Origin: Streptomyces globisporus
Lineage (GTDB): Bacteria; Actinomycetota; Actinomycetes; Streptomycetales; Streptomycetaceae
Length of the DNA: 64,000 nucleotides
Reading direction: 5' to 3'
NCBI GenBank assembly: GCA_014649555.1
Contig: BMTG01000001.1
Span: forward strand, 682,001 to 746,000
Positions within the stretch are counted from its first letter, which is position 1, and every line of letters starts with the position of its first letter. Below, piece after piece: positions 23,251-31,503 of the stretch. Under the pieces are notes generated by a model that saw only the letters and a list, made by a program, of their open reading frames with translations, had not been told where the DNA came from and did not search any database. Made by a program: the position numbers and the translations under genes.

Positions 23251-24135
23251 TCAGGGGCCCGGTGATTCGTCGGCCCCATGGTGTGGGACACCGGCGGGCA
23301 GCGCGCGGTTCTCCGAAACCGGGAGTGGTGCGGAACAGAATGCGCAGCGGTCGCCGATGAGTTCCATGGCGCACCAGTGACACTTTTCCCGGCGTACGGA
23401 GGAGACCAGCTGGTAGAGCACGGAGAGGTCCGGGAGATGGGCGGCGAACTCCACCAGTTTTCCCGTACCCCACCAGCGCGGCGAGTCGGCCGGGACCGAG
23501 GTGTCGTGAATGGCCTGGACCTTCCAGGCGGGCGCAAGGGTCTCCTGTACCCACGCCGACTGCAGATTCCCTTTGGCCACCAGAAGATGCGTACCGAAAT
23601 CCGGACCGGCGAGCGGTTCGGCGGCCGGACCCACTTTCACCAGCTGCGGCTCGGGGCCGGCGAGCACGGCGAACTGGGACCCGGGGACCCAGGACTTGGC
23701 GTGGCTCTTGAGGCTGACCGGGACCCGGTCGAGCCGGGCGACGGAGTTGAGGAGGGCGCCCGCGTAGATGTAGTGCGACAGCAGCCGGGCGGCGGAGGCG
23801 ACCACCCCGGGGCTGAAGTCGCAGATGGACAACTGCCGTAGCTGGCGTACCAGTACGGCGACGCCGAGGGGCGGGAGGTCCACCTTGACCAGGGCGATCC
23901 GGTCGCTCTCCAGCACCGAGCGGATGGAGTGGAGACGGCGTTCGTGCTCGGGCCGGATGCCCGAGGGGTAGAGGGCGATCACATACCCGTGCTGTTCCAG
24001 CAGCAGGTGCATGTCGCCGATCGCCAGCTCCAGCACCTGGGCCTCGGGGGCCTGGAGCAGAGCGGCGGTCGGTGTCTGCTGGTCGGTCGGCGGCAGCACC
24101 AGGTCTGCGCTCGTCACTGCTATCGCGGTCGGCAC
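23251..24135 (-). CDS. Conserved hypothetical protein at head of Tad operon, C-terminal zinc-ribbon-like motif
   Basis: 294 residues. I do not know a named family. The middle is an alpha/beta domain (VLELAIGDMHLLLEQHGYVIALYPSGI, RIALVKVDLPPLGVAVLVRQLRQL, DFSPGVVASAARLLSHYIYAGALLNSVARL). Residues about 250-275 carry EKCHWCAMELIGDRCAFCSAP, a CxxC...CxxC zinc-ribbon-like pair. There is no signal peptide. Position and strand place it at the head of the core pilus operon, though the repeat-bearing 245-base gap before cpaB allows separate transcription. A cytosolic accessory or regulatory role is inferred. Confidence 0.72.
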   Translation of the reverse strand: MPTAIAVTSADLVLPPTDQQTPTAALLQAPEAQVLELAIGDMHLLLEQHGYVIALYPSGIRPEHERRLHSIRSVLESDRIALVKVDLPPLGVAVLVRQLRQLSICDFSPGVVASAARLLSHYIYAGALLNSVARLDRVPVSLKSHAKSWVPGSQFAVLAGPEPQLVKVGPAAEPLAGPDFGTHLLVAKGNLQSAWVQETLAPAWKVQAIHDTSVPADSPRWWGTGKLVEFAAHLPDLSVLYQLVSSVRREKCHWCAMELIGDRCAFCSAPLPVSENRALPAGVPHHGADESPGP

Positions 24136-24691
24136 GCTCTCCCCGTTTCGGCTCCGGTCGACGTGGGGACGCCGACCGCAATCGCTCCTGCTCCGTGCTC
24201 CTGCCCCAGCACTTTAGCCACGTCTCACCAGGCAGAGAACAGTTATCGGAGACCAGTACGGCACCATGCGAACACCGTTCCAACAGGGGCCGGGTGCTAA
24301 ACGGGATGAAATCGATTTCCCTCAACTCAACTGCCACTGCGGAGCGTTACCGGATCCCGCGTCCGCTTTTCGATCATGTATCCATTCGCGCACGTCATCC
24401 TGGATTTCGGGGCGATGGACTCCCTTTTCGTAAGGGCGTTTCCGTGACCGTCCGGAGATCTTCCGCAAGATCACTCGTGCGGGGGGCGGAGTGCGCTCGC
24501 GGTGTCGCTCGCGGACCGGGAATCAGCCGCCCGGCACCCCCGTACGGGGGTGACCGCACCCCCTCGCGCTCGCCTCCACGGACGGCCTTTCACCGCCAGA
24601 GGTCTTGACAACTTGATTGGTCTGGACCAGTTTATGCGCACTGCACCGCACCGCCCATCCCCGGCACCCCCAACTCCCCCCGGAGGCACCA
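24136..24691. other. Divergent control region, Tad operon / chitinase
   Basis: A 556-base region without a gene. The left part (about 24200-24330) is less GC-rich and should hold the promoter of the Tad-side operon; a -10-like TAAAGT is seen on the minus strand at 24216-24211. The right end holds the chitinase promoter with its DasR-type site. The middle shows no open frame with coding character. Confidence 0.6.
24605..24632 (+). promoter_or_regulatory. Chitinase promoter with DasR-responsive element (dre)
   Basis: A perfect -35 TTGACA (24605-24610) is followed by ATTGGTCTGGACCAGT (24616-24631), which matches the dre consensus WCTGGTCTAGACCASW at nearly every position. DasR is the GntR-family repressor that releases such sites when glucosamine-6-phosphate accumulates. 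The site overlaps the promoter spacer, so binding should block RNA polymerase. The distance to the GTG start is 60 bases. Confidence 0.85.
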
Positions 24692-26422
24692 GTGGAACGC
24701 TCAGCAGGCCGCAGCCGCAGAAGACGCCGCCGCTCCCGGCCGGTACTCGGCGCCACCCTCGCCGTCGCCACGGCGGCCGCCCTGACCGTCACCGGGCTCG
24801 TCAGCACCGCCCAGGCCGCCGACATCAACAACGCCAAGAACGCGGGCTTCGAGTCGGGCCTCGCCAACTGGTCCTGCTCCGGGGGCAGCGGCGCCGCCGT
24901 CTCCTCCCCCGTGCGCAGCGGTACGTCCGCGCTGAAGGCCACCCCGGCCGGCCAGGACAACGCCAAGTGTTCGCAGTCGGTCAAGGTGAAGCCCAACTCG
25001 ACTTACGCGCTCAGCTCCTGGGTGCAGGGCGGTTACGCCTACCTCGGTGTGAGCGGCACGGGAACCACCGACGTCTCCACCTGGACGCCGGGCTCCTCCT
25101 CCTGGACCAAGCTCTCCACCAGCTTCACGACCGGCGCGAACACCACATCGGTGACCGTCTACACCCACGGCTGGTACGGGCAGGCCGCCTACTTCGCCGA
25201 CGACGTCGAGGTGACCGGGCCCGACGGCGGGGGCGGCGAGGAGCCCGGACCGGTCATTCCGGCGGCCCCGGCCGGCCTCACGGCGGGCGCCACGACCACG
25301 TCCTCCGTCGCCCTGTCCTGGAACGCGGTCTCCGGTGCCACGGGCTACAAGGTCTACCGGAACGGCGTACAGGCGACCACCTCCACCGGGACCTCGGCGA
25401 CCGTCACGGGCCTGACCGCCGACACCGCCTACCAGTTCTCGGTGAGCGCCACCAACGCGGCCGGCGAGTCGGTCAAGTCGGCGGCCATCAGCGCCCGTAC
25501 GGCGAAAGAGGGCACGGGCCCCGGGCCCGGCCCCGCGGTGCCCAAGCACGCGGTCACCGGCTACTGGCAGAACTTCAACAACGGCGCGGCCGTCCAGAAG
25601 CTGACCGACGTCCCGGCCGACTACGACATCATCGCGGTCTCGTTCGCGGACGCCACGCCGACGCCGGGCCAGGTCACCTTCAACCTGGACACGGCCGGGC
25701 TGAACGGCTACACCGACGCCCAGTTCCGGGCCGACATCAAGACCAAGCAGGCCCAGGGCAAGAACGTCATCATCTCGATCGGCGGCGAGCTGGGCACGGT
25801 CCGGGTCGACAACGACGCCTCTGCCACCGCGTTCGCCAACTCGGTTTACGCGCTGATGCAGGAGTACGGCTTCAACGGGGTCGACATCGACCTGGAGAAC
25901 GGTCTCAACGCCACCTACATGACGAAGGCGCTGCGCCAGCTGTCGGCGAAGGCGGGCAGCAAGCTGGTCATCACGATGGCTCCGCAGACGATCGACATGC
26001 AGTCGACGTCGGGCGAGTACTTCAAGACGGCGCTCAACATCAAGGACATCCTGACCGTCGTCAACATGCAGTACTACAACAGCGGTTCGATGCTCGGCTG
26101 TGACGGCAAGGTCTACTCGCAGGGTTCGGTGGACTTCCTCACCGCGCTCGCCTGCATCCAGCTGGAGGGCGGCCTCGACCCGTCCCAGGTCGGCATCGGG
26201 GTCCCCGCCTCCACCCGCGGCGCGGGCAGCGGCTACGTCAGCCCGTCCATCGTGAACGCGGCGCTGGACTGCCTGACCAAGGGCACCAACTGCGGCTCGT
26301 TCAAGCCGTCGAAGACCTACCCGTCGCTGCGCGGCGCGATGACCTGGTCGACGAACTGGGACGCGACGGCCGGGTTCGCCTGGTCGAAGGCGGTCGGCCC
26401 GCACGTCCGCAGCCTGCCGTAA
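24692..26422 (+). CDS. Secreted GH18 chitinase with CBM and fibronectin type III domains
   Basis: 576 residues from GTG 24692 (GGAGG 6-10 bases upstream). A twin-Arg/Lys-rich signal peptide runs to about Ala42. Residues about 44-175 form a carbohydrate-binding beta domain (GFESGLANWSC, SYVLSSWVQGGYAYLGVSG-like), 188-271 a fibronectin type III domain (APAGLTAGATTTSSVALSWNAV) and 283-576 a GH18 barrel. Catalytic features: SIGG, and NGVDIDLE with Glu402 as acid and Asp398/Asp400; the first Asp of DxxDxDxE is Asn395. QYYNSG and MTWSTNWD line the cleft. It hydrolyses chitin outside the cell. A dre site predicts DasR control. Layout matches Streptomyces ChiC/Chi63-type enzymes. Confidence 0.93.
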   Translation: MERSAGRSRRRRRRSRPVLGATLAVATAAALTVTGLVSTAQAADINNAKNAGFESGLANWSCSGGSGAAVSSPVRSGTSALKATPAGQDNAKCSQSVKVKPNSTYALSSWVQGGYAYLGVSGTGTTDVSTWTPGSSSWTKLSTSFTTGANTTSVTVYTHGWYGQAAYFADDVEVTGPDGGGGEEPGPVIPAAPAGLTAGATTTSSVALSWNAVSGATGYKVYRNGVQATTSTGTSATVTGLTADTAYQFSVSATNAAGESVKSAAISARTAKEGTGPGPGPAVPKHAVTGYWQNFNNGAAVQKLTDVPADYDIIAVSFADATPTPGQVTFNLDTAGLNGYTDAQFRADIKTKQAQGKNVIISIGGELGTVRVDNDASATAFANSVYALMQEYGFNGVDIDLENGLNATYMTKALRQLSAKAGSKLVITMAPQTIDMQSTSGEYFKTALNIKDILTVVNMQYYNSGSMLGCDGKVYSQGSVDFLTALACIQLEGGLDPSQVGIGVPASTRGAGSGYVSPSIVNAALDCLTKGTNCGSFKPSKTYPSLRGAMTWSTNWDATAGFAWSKAVGPHVRSLP

Positions 26423-26451
26423 CCCGTAACACCGACGCATCCTCGAAACCT

Positions 26452-26481
26452 GCAGCGCCGCCGCTCCCCCGGCGGCGCTGC
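26452..26481 (+). terminator. Chitinase terminator hairpin
   Basis: Twelve-base arms GCAGCGCCGCCG and CGGCGGCGCTGC with a 6-base loop, 30 bases after the chitinase stop. It separates the gene from the convergent Nramp-like gene. Confidence 0.8.
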
Positions 26482-26504
26482 GGCGTTACGTGGGCACGCG
26501 CCCG

Positions 26505-27815
26505 TCACCAGGGCAGATCGCGCACCTGCTGGACGCACAGCACGACGAACAGCAGCCCGGAGAGGGCGAGCATCCCGTTGCTGACCCATCCGTTACGCCA
26601 TTCACCGGGCGTACGGGAGGAGTTGAGCAGCCAGATCAGGGTCAGGGCCAGGAACGGCATGAAGAACGCGCCGAGCACCCCGTACGCGATGACCAGGCCG
26701 AAGGGCTCGTCCAGCCAGAGCAGCGTCATCGGCGGGAAGGTCAGCCAGAGGAGGTAGGCGCGGAAGGGCAGCGAGCGCTGCTGCCGCTCGGTGGCGGCCG
26801 GTCCGGCGTGCTCCTCCGCCTGCTGCGCCCCGGCCGCCGGGGCCCGGAACCGCTCGACGAAGTCGGCGAACATCAGGCTCACCCCGTGCCAGACACCGAT
26901 CAGCGACGAGAACGACGTGGCGAAGAAGCCGACCAGGAAGAGCTTGGCGGTGCCCGCGCCGAAGCGGTCCTCCAGCACCTTGCCGAGGTCGACCAGCCCG
27001 CGGTCGCCTGAGGTGAGGGCGATCTGCGAGGCGTGCAGGAGCTCGGCGCCGACGATGAGCATCGCCACGACGAAGAGCCCGGTGGTGATGTAGGCGACCC
27101 GGTTGTCGAGCCGCATCACCTTCATCCAGGAGGAGTTGCTCCAGCCCTTGGCGTTGACCCAGTACCCGTAGGCCGCCATCGTGATCGTGCCGCCGACGCC
27201 GCCGATCAGCCCGAGGGTGTAGAGGAGCGAGCCGTCCGGAAGCACGGGCAGCAGTCCGGCGAACGAGGCCCCGACGTCCGGGACGACCCGGATGGCCACG
27301 TACACGACCACCACGAACATGATGCCGATCAGGACCGTCATGACCTTCTCGAAGACGGCGTACCGGTTGAACCAGACGAAGACCAGCCCGATCAGCCCGG
27401 TCACGATCGCCCAGAACTTCAGCCCGGGACCGTCGGGGAACAGCGCCACGATGGGCAGGGCGCTGGAGGACATGGCCGTCGCCCCGTAGATGAAGCCCCA
27501 GACCACGACGTAGATCGCGAAGTAGACCGTGGTCCACGGGCCCAGGCTGCGCCAGCCGTCGAAGAGCGTGCGCCCGGTCGCCAGGTGCCAGCGGCCGGCG
27601 GCCTCGGCGAGCGAGATCTTGACGACGCAGCCGATCACCGCCGCCCACATCAGGGTGTAGCCGAACTTGCTGCCCGCGATCAGCGTCGCGACCAGGTCGC
27701 CGGCCCCGACCCCGGTCGCCGCGACGACGATGCCGGGGCCGATGTACTTCCAGCTGGACTTACGTGGTCGGGAGGCCGGCTCCCCTGTCTCTGTGGTTGC
27801 GCTTGTCTCCGCCAT
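26505..27815 (-). CDS. Nramp-related membrane carrier lacking canonical metal motifs
   Basis: 436 residues from ATG 27815, with about eleven membrane helices in the LeuT-type Nramp order. The first helix reads GPGIVVAATGVGAGDLVATLIAGSKFG, where proton-coupled Mn/Fe carriers have DPGN; helix 6 has TITMAAYGYWVNA where they have MPH. Both metal-binding motifs are therefore altered, as in Nramp-related magnesium carriers and other uncharacterised branches. TTVYFAIYVVVWGFIYGATAMSSSALP and SFSSLIGVWHGVSLMFADF are typical of this actinobacterial branch. The substrate is unknown. An upstream ATG (27911) is possible but lies in non-coding-like sequence. Confidence 0.85.
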   Translation of the reverse strand: MAETSATTETGEPASRPRKSSWKYIGPGIVVAATGVGAGDLVATLIAGSKFGYTLMWAAVIGCVVKISLAEAAGRWHLATGRTLFDGWRSLGPWTTVYFAIYVVVWGFIYGATAMSSSALPIVALFPDGPGLKFWAIVTGLIGLVFVWFNRYAVFEKVMTVLIGIMFVVVVYVAIRVVPDVGASFAGLLPVLPDGSLLYTLGLIGGVGGTITMAAYGYWVNAKGWSNSSWMKVMRLDNRVAYITTGLFVVAMLIVGAELLHASQIALTSGDRGLVDLGKVLEDRFGAGTAKLFLVGFFATSFSSLIGVWHGVSLMFADFVERFRAPAAGAQQAEEHAGPAATERQQRSLPFRAYLLWLTFPPMTLLWLDEPFGLVIAYGVLGAFFMPFLALTLIWLLNSSRTPGEWRNGWVSNGMLALSGLLFVVLCVQQVRDLPW

Positions 27816-28311
27816 GCCGATCAAGGAAGCGCAATCGGCGGGACAGCACAAGGGGTGTGCACGGAATCGGTGGGCCGAGACCCGCCACGAGGTGGGATCA
27901 GCAACCATCAAGCAGTCCCGGGAAAGCTGGACGCGGCCCGGACGGCTTGGCGCAGCGCGTACGCGACAGCCGGTTCACCGCGCCGCCGATCACGGCGGGA
28001 CACGGGGTCAGGGCTTGCCGGCTGCCTGCCCTGCACCGCGATCCCTTGGATCGGATACTGGCCGCCCGGGCTCGGACCGAGGGAATGACCACCGTCACCC
28101 GCGACAAGTGGATCCCGCAGTACGACGTCTCCGTCATGGCCGTCTGAACGGGGCGGCCGGAGCACAGGGCATGCCGCGCGGGGCGGCGTAACGTAGGACG
28201 CGAGACCCACCGGCCGGCAGCGAGCGGCGGACAGGGGGAGGGAGCGAGCGCCCACGGGGGCGGAGCGGGCGCGGTTCCGGCGACACGTTGCGGGCTTCCG
28301 AAGGAGGCGCC
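27816..28311. other. Intergenic region, no supported gene
   Basis: About 496 bases between divergent genes. A 20-codon frame (28085-28147, MTTVTRDKWIPQYDVSVMAV) is visible but has no good ribosome binding site and nothing to support it. No strong promoter consensus or hairpin was noticed. It presumably holds the two divergent promoters. Confidence 0.5.
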
Positions 28312-29397
28312 ATGTCGCACACGATCGAGCGGACAGCGGATCCGGTACGGCAGGAGGAGTTCGCCGGACGGATGGTCCGGGTTCTCAACGATTCCTGCCT
28401 CGGTTATCTGTGCAGCCTCGGGCACCGGACGCGGCTGTTCGACGTGATGGCGCAGCTGCCGCCGTCGACCAGCGAGGAGATCGCCGAGGCCGCCGGGCTG
28501 AACGAACGCTATGTGCGCGAGTGGCTGGGCGGGGTGACGGTGGGCGGGATCGTCGTGTACGACCCGGCGGACGGCACGTACGGGCTGCCGCCCGAGCACG
28601 CCGCGTCCCTGTGCCGCGCCGCCGGGCCGGACAACCTGGCCTCCTTCCTCCAGGACCTCGCGCTGATCGGGCTGGTCGAGGACGAGGTGGTCGCGGCGTT
28701 CCGGGACGGGGGCGGGGTGCCCTACTCCTCATACCCGAAGTTCCAGGAGCTCCAGGCCGAGGAGACGGCCCGGGTGTACGACGCGGCGCTGGTCGACGCG
28801 ATCGTCCCGCTGGTGCCCGGCCTGCCGGAGCGGCTGGGCTCCGGCGCCGGTCTGGACGTGCTCGACGTCGGTACGGGTCAGGGGCACGCGGTGAATCTGC
28901 TGGCGCGGGCGTTCCCGGTCAGTCGGTTCACCGGAGTGGACATGTCGGAGGGCGGTATCGCGGCGGCCCGGGAGGAGGCGGCGCGGCTGGGCCTGCGGAA
29001 CGCGCGCTTCGAGCTGGCTGACGCGGCCGCCGTGACCGGCCCGTACGACCTGGTGACCGCCTTCGACGTGATCCACGACCTGGCCCGCCCGGCGGAGACC
29101 CTGGCGGCCGTCGCCGGTGCGCTGCGGGACGACGGGGTCTTCCTGATGGGGGACATCGCGGCCTCCAGCCGACTGGAGGAGAACCTGGACCTCCCCCTGG
29201 GCCCCACGCTCTACGCCTTCTCGGTCTTCTACTGCATGACCACCTCGCTGAGCGAGGGCGGGGCGGGTCTGGGGACCGTTTGGGGTCGGCAGACCGCGCT
29301 GCGCATGCTGGGGGAGGCGGGCTTCGGGGAGGTGGAGGTGCGCGAGGTGGAGGGCGACATCCTGAACGTCTACTACGTGGCCCGCAAGGGGAGTTGA
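28312..29397 (+). CDS. SAM-dependent methyltransferase with winged-helix N-terminus
   Basis: 361 residues from ATG 28312, with AAGGAGG 6 bases upstream. The N-terminal 100 residues are a winged-helix-like dimerisation domain (LGHRTRLFDVMAQLPPSTSEEIAEAAGLNERYVREWLGGVTVGGIVVYDPADGTYGL) seen in the Rv2258c-type methyltransferases of actinobacteria. The Rossmann part has motif I LDVGTGQGHAVNLLA, FTGVDMSEGGI, DLVTAFDVIHDLARP and a long C-terminal YCMTTSLSEGGAGLGTVWG region. The substrate is unknown. It ends before a strong bidirectional terminator. Confidence 0.88.
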   Translation: MSHTIERTADPVRQEEFAGRMVRVLNDSCLGYLCSLGHRTRLFDVMAQLPPSTSEEIAEAAGLNERYVREWLGGVTVGGIVVYDPADGTYGLPPEHAASLCRAAGPDNLASFLQDLALIGLVEDEVVAAFRDGGGVPYSSYPKFQELQAEETARVYDAALVDAIVPLVPGLPERLGSGAGLDVLDVGTGQGHAVNLLARAFPVSRFTGVDMSEGGIAAAREEAARLGLRNARFELADAAAVTGPYDLVTAFDVIHDLARPAETLAAVAGALRDDGVFLMGDIAASSRLEENLDLPLGPTLYAFSVFYCMTTSLSEGGAGLGTVWGRQTALRMLGEAGFGEVEVREVEGDILNVYYVARKGS

Positions 29398-29411
29398 GGG
29401 CAGGGCGCGGA

Positions 29412-29440
29412 GGGGCGGGGCTTGGCGAGAGCCCCGCCCC
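29412..29440. terminator. Bidirectional terminator hairpin
   Basis: Eleven-base arms GGGGCGGGGCT and AGCCCCGCCCC around a 7-base loop in the 49-base gap between the convergent methyltransferase and GntP genes. It can serve both. Confidence 0.85.
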
Positions 29441-29446
29441 CCATCC

Positions 29447-30922
29447 CTAGATGACCAGGCTCAGCAGCGCCGCGACCACGAAGCCCGCGACCGAGAGCAC
29501 CGTCTCCAGGACCGTCCAGGACTTCAGGGTGTCGCGCTCGCTGATGCCGAAGTACTTCGACACCATCCAGAAGCCGCCGTCGTTCACGTGCGAGGCGAAG
29601 ATCGAGCCCGCCGAGATCGCCATGATGATCAGCGCGAGGTGGGCCTGGGAGAGGTCCTGGCCCTCGACGAGCGGGACCACGATCCCGGCCGTGGTGACGA
29701 TCGCGACGGTGGCGGAGCCCTGGGCGACGCGCAGGACGACCGAGATCAGCCAGGCGAGCAGGATGACCGGCAGGCCGACGTCGTTGAAGGTGTCGGCGAG
29801 CGCGTCCGCGATGCCGCTGCCCTTGAGGACCGCGCCGAAGATGCCGCCCGCGCCGACCACCAGCAGGATGTTGCCGACGGGCTTGAGGGAGGACGTGGAG
29901 ACGGACTCCAGGGACTTGCGGGACCAGCCGCGCCGGATGCCCAGCAGGTAGTACGCGAGGAACAGGGCGATCGTCAGGGCGACGAACGGGTTGCCGAAGA
30001 ACTCGATCACCGAGCGCGGGGTGGACGGGTCCAGGGCGATCGAGGAGAACGTCGCGGCGAGGATCAGGATCAGCGGGGTGCCGATGATCGCGAGGACCGT
30101 GAGGAGCGGGACCGGCTTCTCGTGCGGGGTGACGCCCGCGGCGCGCTGCTCGGCGGCGACGGCGGCCTTGGCCTCCTCGGCGGCCTCCACCATGTCCTGC
30201 GGTACGTCGACGAAGACCCGCTTGCCGATCCAGGCGGAGTAGCCCCAGGCGGCGATGACGGACGGGATGCCGACGACGACGCCCATCAGGATGACCCAGC
30301 CGAGCGACACGTTGAAGAGTCCGGCGGCGGCCACCGGGCCGGGGTGCGGCGGCAGGAACGCGTGGGTCATCGACAGGCCCGCAAGCAGCGGCATGGCGTA
30401 GAGCAGGATCGATTTTCCGGAGCGCTTGGCCGCGGCGTACACGATCGGCGCGAGGACGAAGATGCCGACGTCGAAGAAGACCGGGATACCGAAGACGAGG
30501 CCGGTCATCCCCATCGCGAGCGGAGCGCGCTTCTCGCCGAAGAGGTTCAGCAGCCGGGCACTCAACACCTCGGCCCCGCCGGAGACTTCGAGGATCGCGC
30601 CGAGCATGGTGCCGAGTCCGATGATGATCGCGACATGGCCGAGGATGCCGCCCATGCCGGATTCGATGACCGAGACGGCGGCGGATTTCTGCACGGTGCC
30701 GAAGAGTTCGGTGACCGAGAGCCCGGCACCGAGGCCGACGGCTATGGAGACCGCGAGCAGGGCGACGAACGGCTGGAGCCTGACCTTGATGATCAGGAAG
30801 AGCAGGAGGGCGATCCCGAGGGCGGCGACGGTCAGCAGACCGGCGGTGCCGTCGATCAGGAGGAGCAGTCCACCGGTGTGCGGTGGGGTCTCGGCCGGCG
30901 CGGGGGTTGCGGCGAGCAGCAT
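29447..30922 (-). CDS. GntP-family permease (sugar acid or amino-acid importer)
   Basis: 491 residues from ATG 30922 with about 12-14 membrane helices. GntP signatures include VIESGMGGILGHVAIIIGLGTMLGAILEVSGGAE, RAPLAMGMTGLVFGIPVFFDVGIFVLAPI, THAFLPPHPGPVAAAGLFN and GSIFASHVNDGGFWMVSKYFGIS. Family members import gluconate, 2-keto-3-deoxygluconate-type acids or D-serine (DsdX) with protons. It lies 164 bases downstream of the RidA gene on the same strand, so it belongs to the adjacent catabolic cluster. There the deaminase, deacylase and KDG-type kinase suggest an amino-sugar acid as cargo, but gluconate and D-serine remain possible. Confidence 0.9.
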   Translation of the reverse strand: MLLAATPAPAETPPHTGGLLLLIDGTAGLLTVAALGIALLLFLIIKVRLQPFVALLAVSIAVGLGAGLSVTELFGTVQKSAAVSVIESGMGGILGHVAIIIGLGTMLGAILEVSGGAEVLSARLLNLFGEKRAPLAMGMTGLVFGIPVFFDVGIFVLAPIVYAAAKRSGKSILLYAMPLLAGLSMTHAFLPPHPGPVAAAGLFNVSLGWVILMGVVVGIPSVIAAWGYSAWIGKRVFVDVPQDMVEAAEEAKAAVAAEQRAAGVTPHEKPVPLLTVLAIIGTPLILILAATFSSIALDPSTPRSVIEFFGNPFVALTIALFLAYYLLGIRRGWSRKSLESVSTSSLKPVGNILLVVGAGGIFGAVLKGSGIADALADTFNDVGLPVILLAWLISVVLRVAQGSATVAIVTTAGIVVPLVEGQDLSQAHLALIIMAISAGSIFASHVNDGGFWMVSKYFGISERDTLKSWTVLETVLSVAGFVVAALLSLVI

Positions 30923-31086
30923 GGGGACTCCGATGGTGCTGGAGGGCAGGGGGGAGCGCGGCACGGCGCCCCCGGGGAGCGGGGCGCCGTGCCGTACGGC
31001 GTACTGCGGGAGTGGTTCTGCGTGTGGAGCAAAGAATTCAGAGGGGAGAGAGCCGGACGGTCCTGGGGGATACGGGAACCGTCAGC

Positions 31087-31497
31087 TCAGCTCAGCACCG
31101 CGAGCGCGTCGATCTCGATGAGCAGGCCCTTGGGCAGCCCCACGTAGACGGTCGTGCGGGCGGAGGGGGCCTCCTTGAGGTTCTGCTCGGCGAAGTACGC
31201 GTTGTAGATCTCGTTCATCTCCGCGAAGTGGTCCACGTCCGTGAGGTAGACGCGCATCATCATCACGTCGTCCCAGCTCGCGCCGCCCTCCTCCAGAATC
31301 GCCTTGACGTTGGCGAAGGTCTGGAGGGTCTGCTCGCGCAGGGTGGGGCCGGCCGGGGTCGGGGCCTGGCCCGCCACGGCGGGGAGGAAGCCGACCTGGC
31401 CGGCGACCTGGAGGATGTTCCCCTTCTTCACGCCGTGCGAGAACTTCGCCGGCGGCGTGGTGTGGGTGGAGGGGGTGAGGGCGGTCTTCTCGGTCAT
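31087..31497 (-). CDS. RidA-family enamine/imine deaminase
   Basis: 136 residues. The RidA fold is clear: FSHGVKKGNILQVAGQVGFLP, LREQTLQTFANVKAILEEGGASWDDVMMMRVYLTDVDHFAEMNEIYNAYF and the C-terminal ARTTVYVGLPKGLLIEIDALAVL with the conserved Arg and Glu of catalytically competent members. RidA hydrolyses 2-aminoacrylate-type enamines released by PLP dehydratases. Here it fits as partner to the PLP deaminase coded divergently at 33.5 kb. It starts 6 bases after the IclR stop. Confidence 0.92.
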   Translation of the reverse strand: MTEKTALTPSTHTTPPAKFSHGVKKGNILQVAGQVGFLPAVAGQAPTPAGPTLREQTLQTFANVKAILEEGGASWDDVMMMRVYLTDVDHFAEMNEIYNAYFAEQNLKEAPSARTTVYVGLPKGLLIEIDALAVLS

Positions 31498-31503
31498 GGC
31501 TGA

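Noticed and set aside
24249-24258. Half dre site (GAGACCAGT) on the Tad side of the chitinase control region
   Set aside because: Only one half of the palindrome is present; chance occurrence is likely.
28085-28147. 20-codon frame MTTVTRDKWIPQYDVSVMAV
   Set aside because: No convincing ribosome binding site, no known family and no partner gene; kept only as a note.
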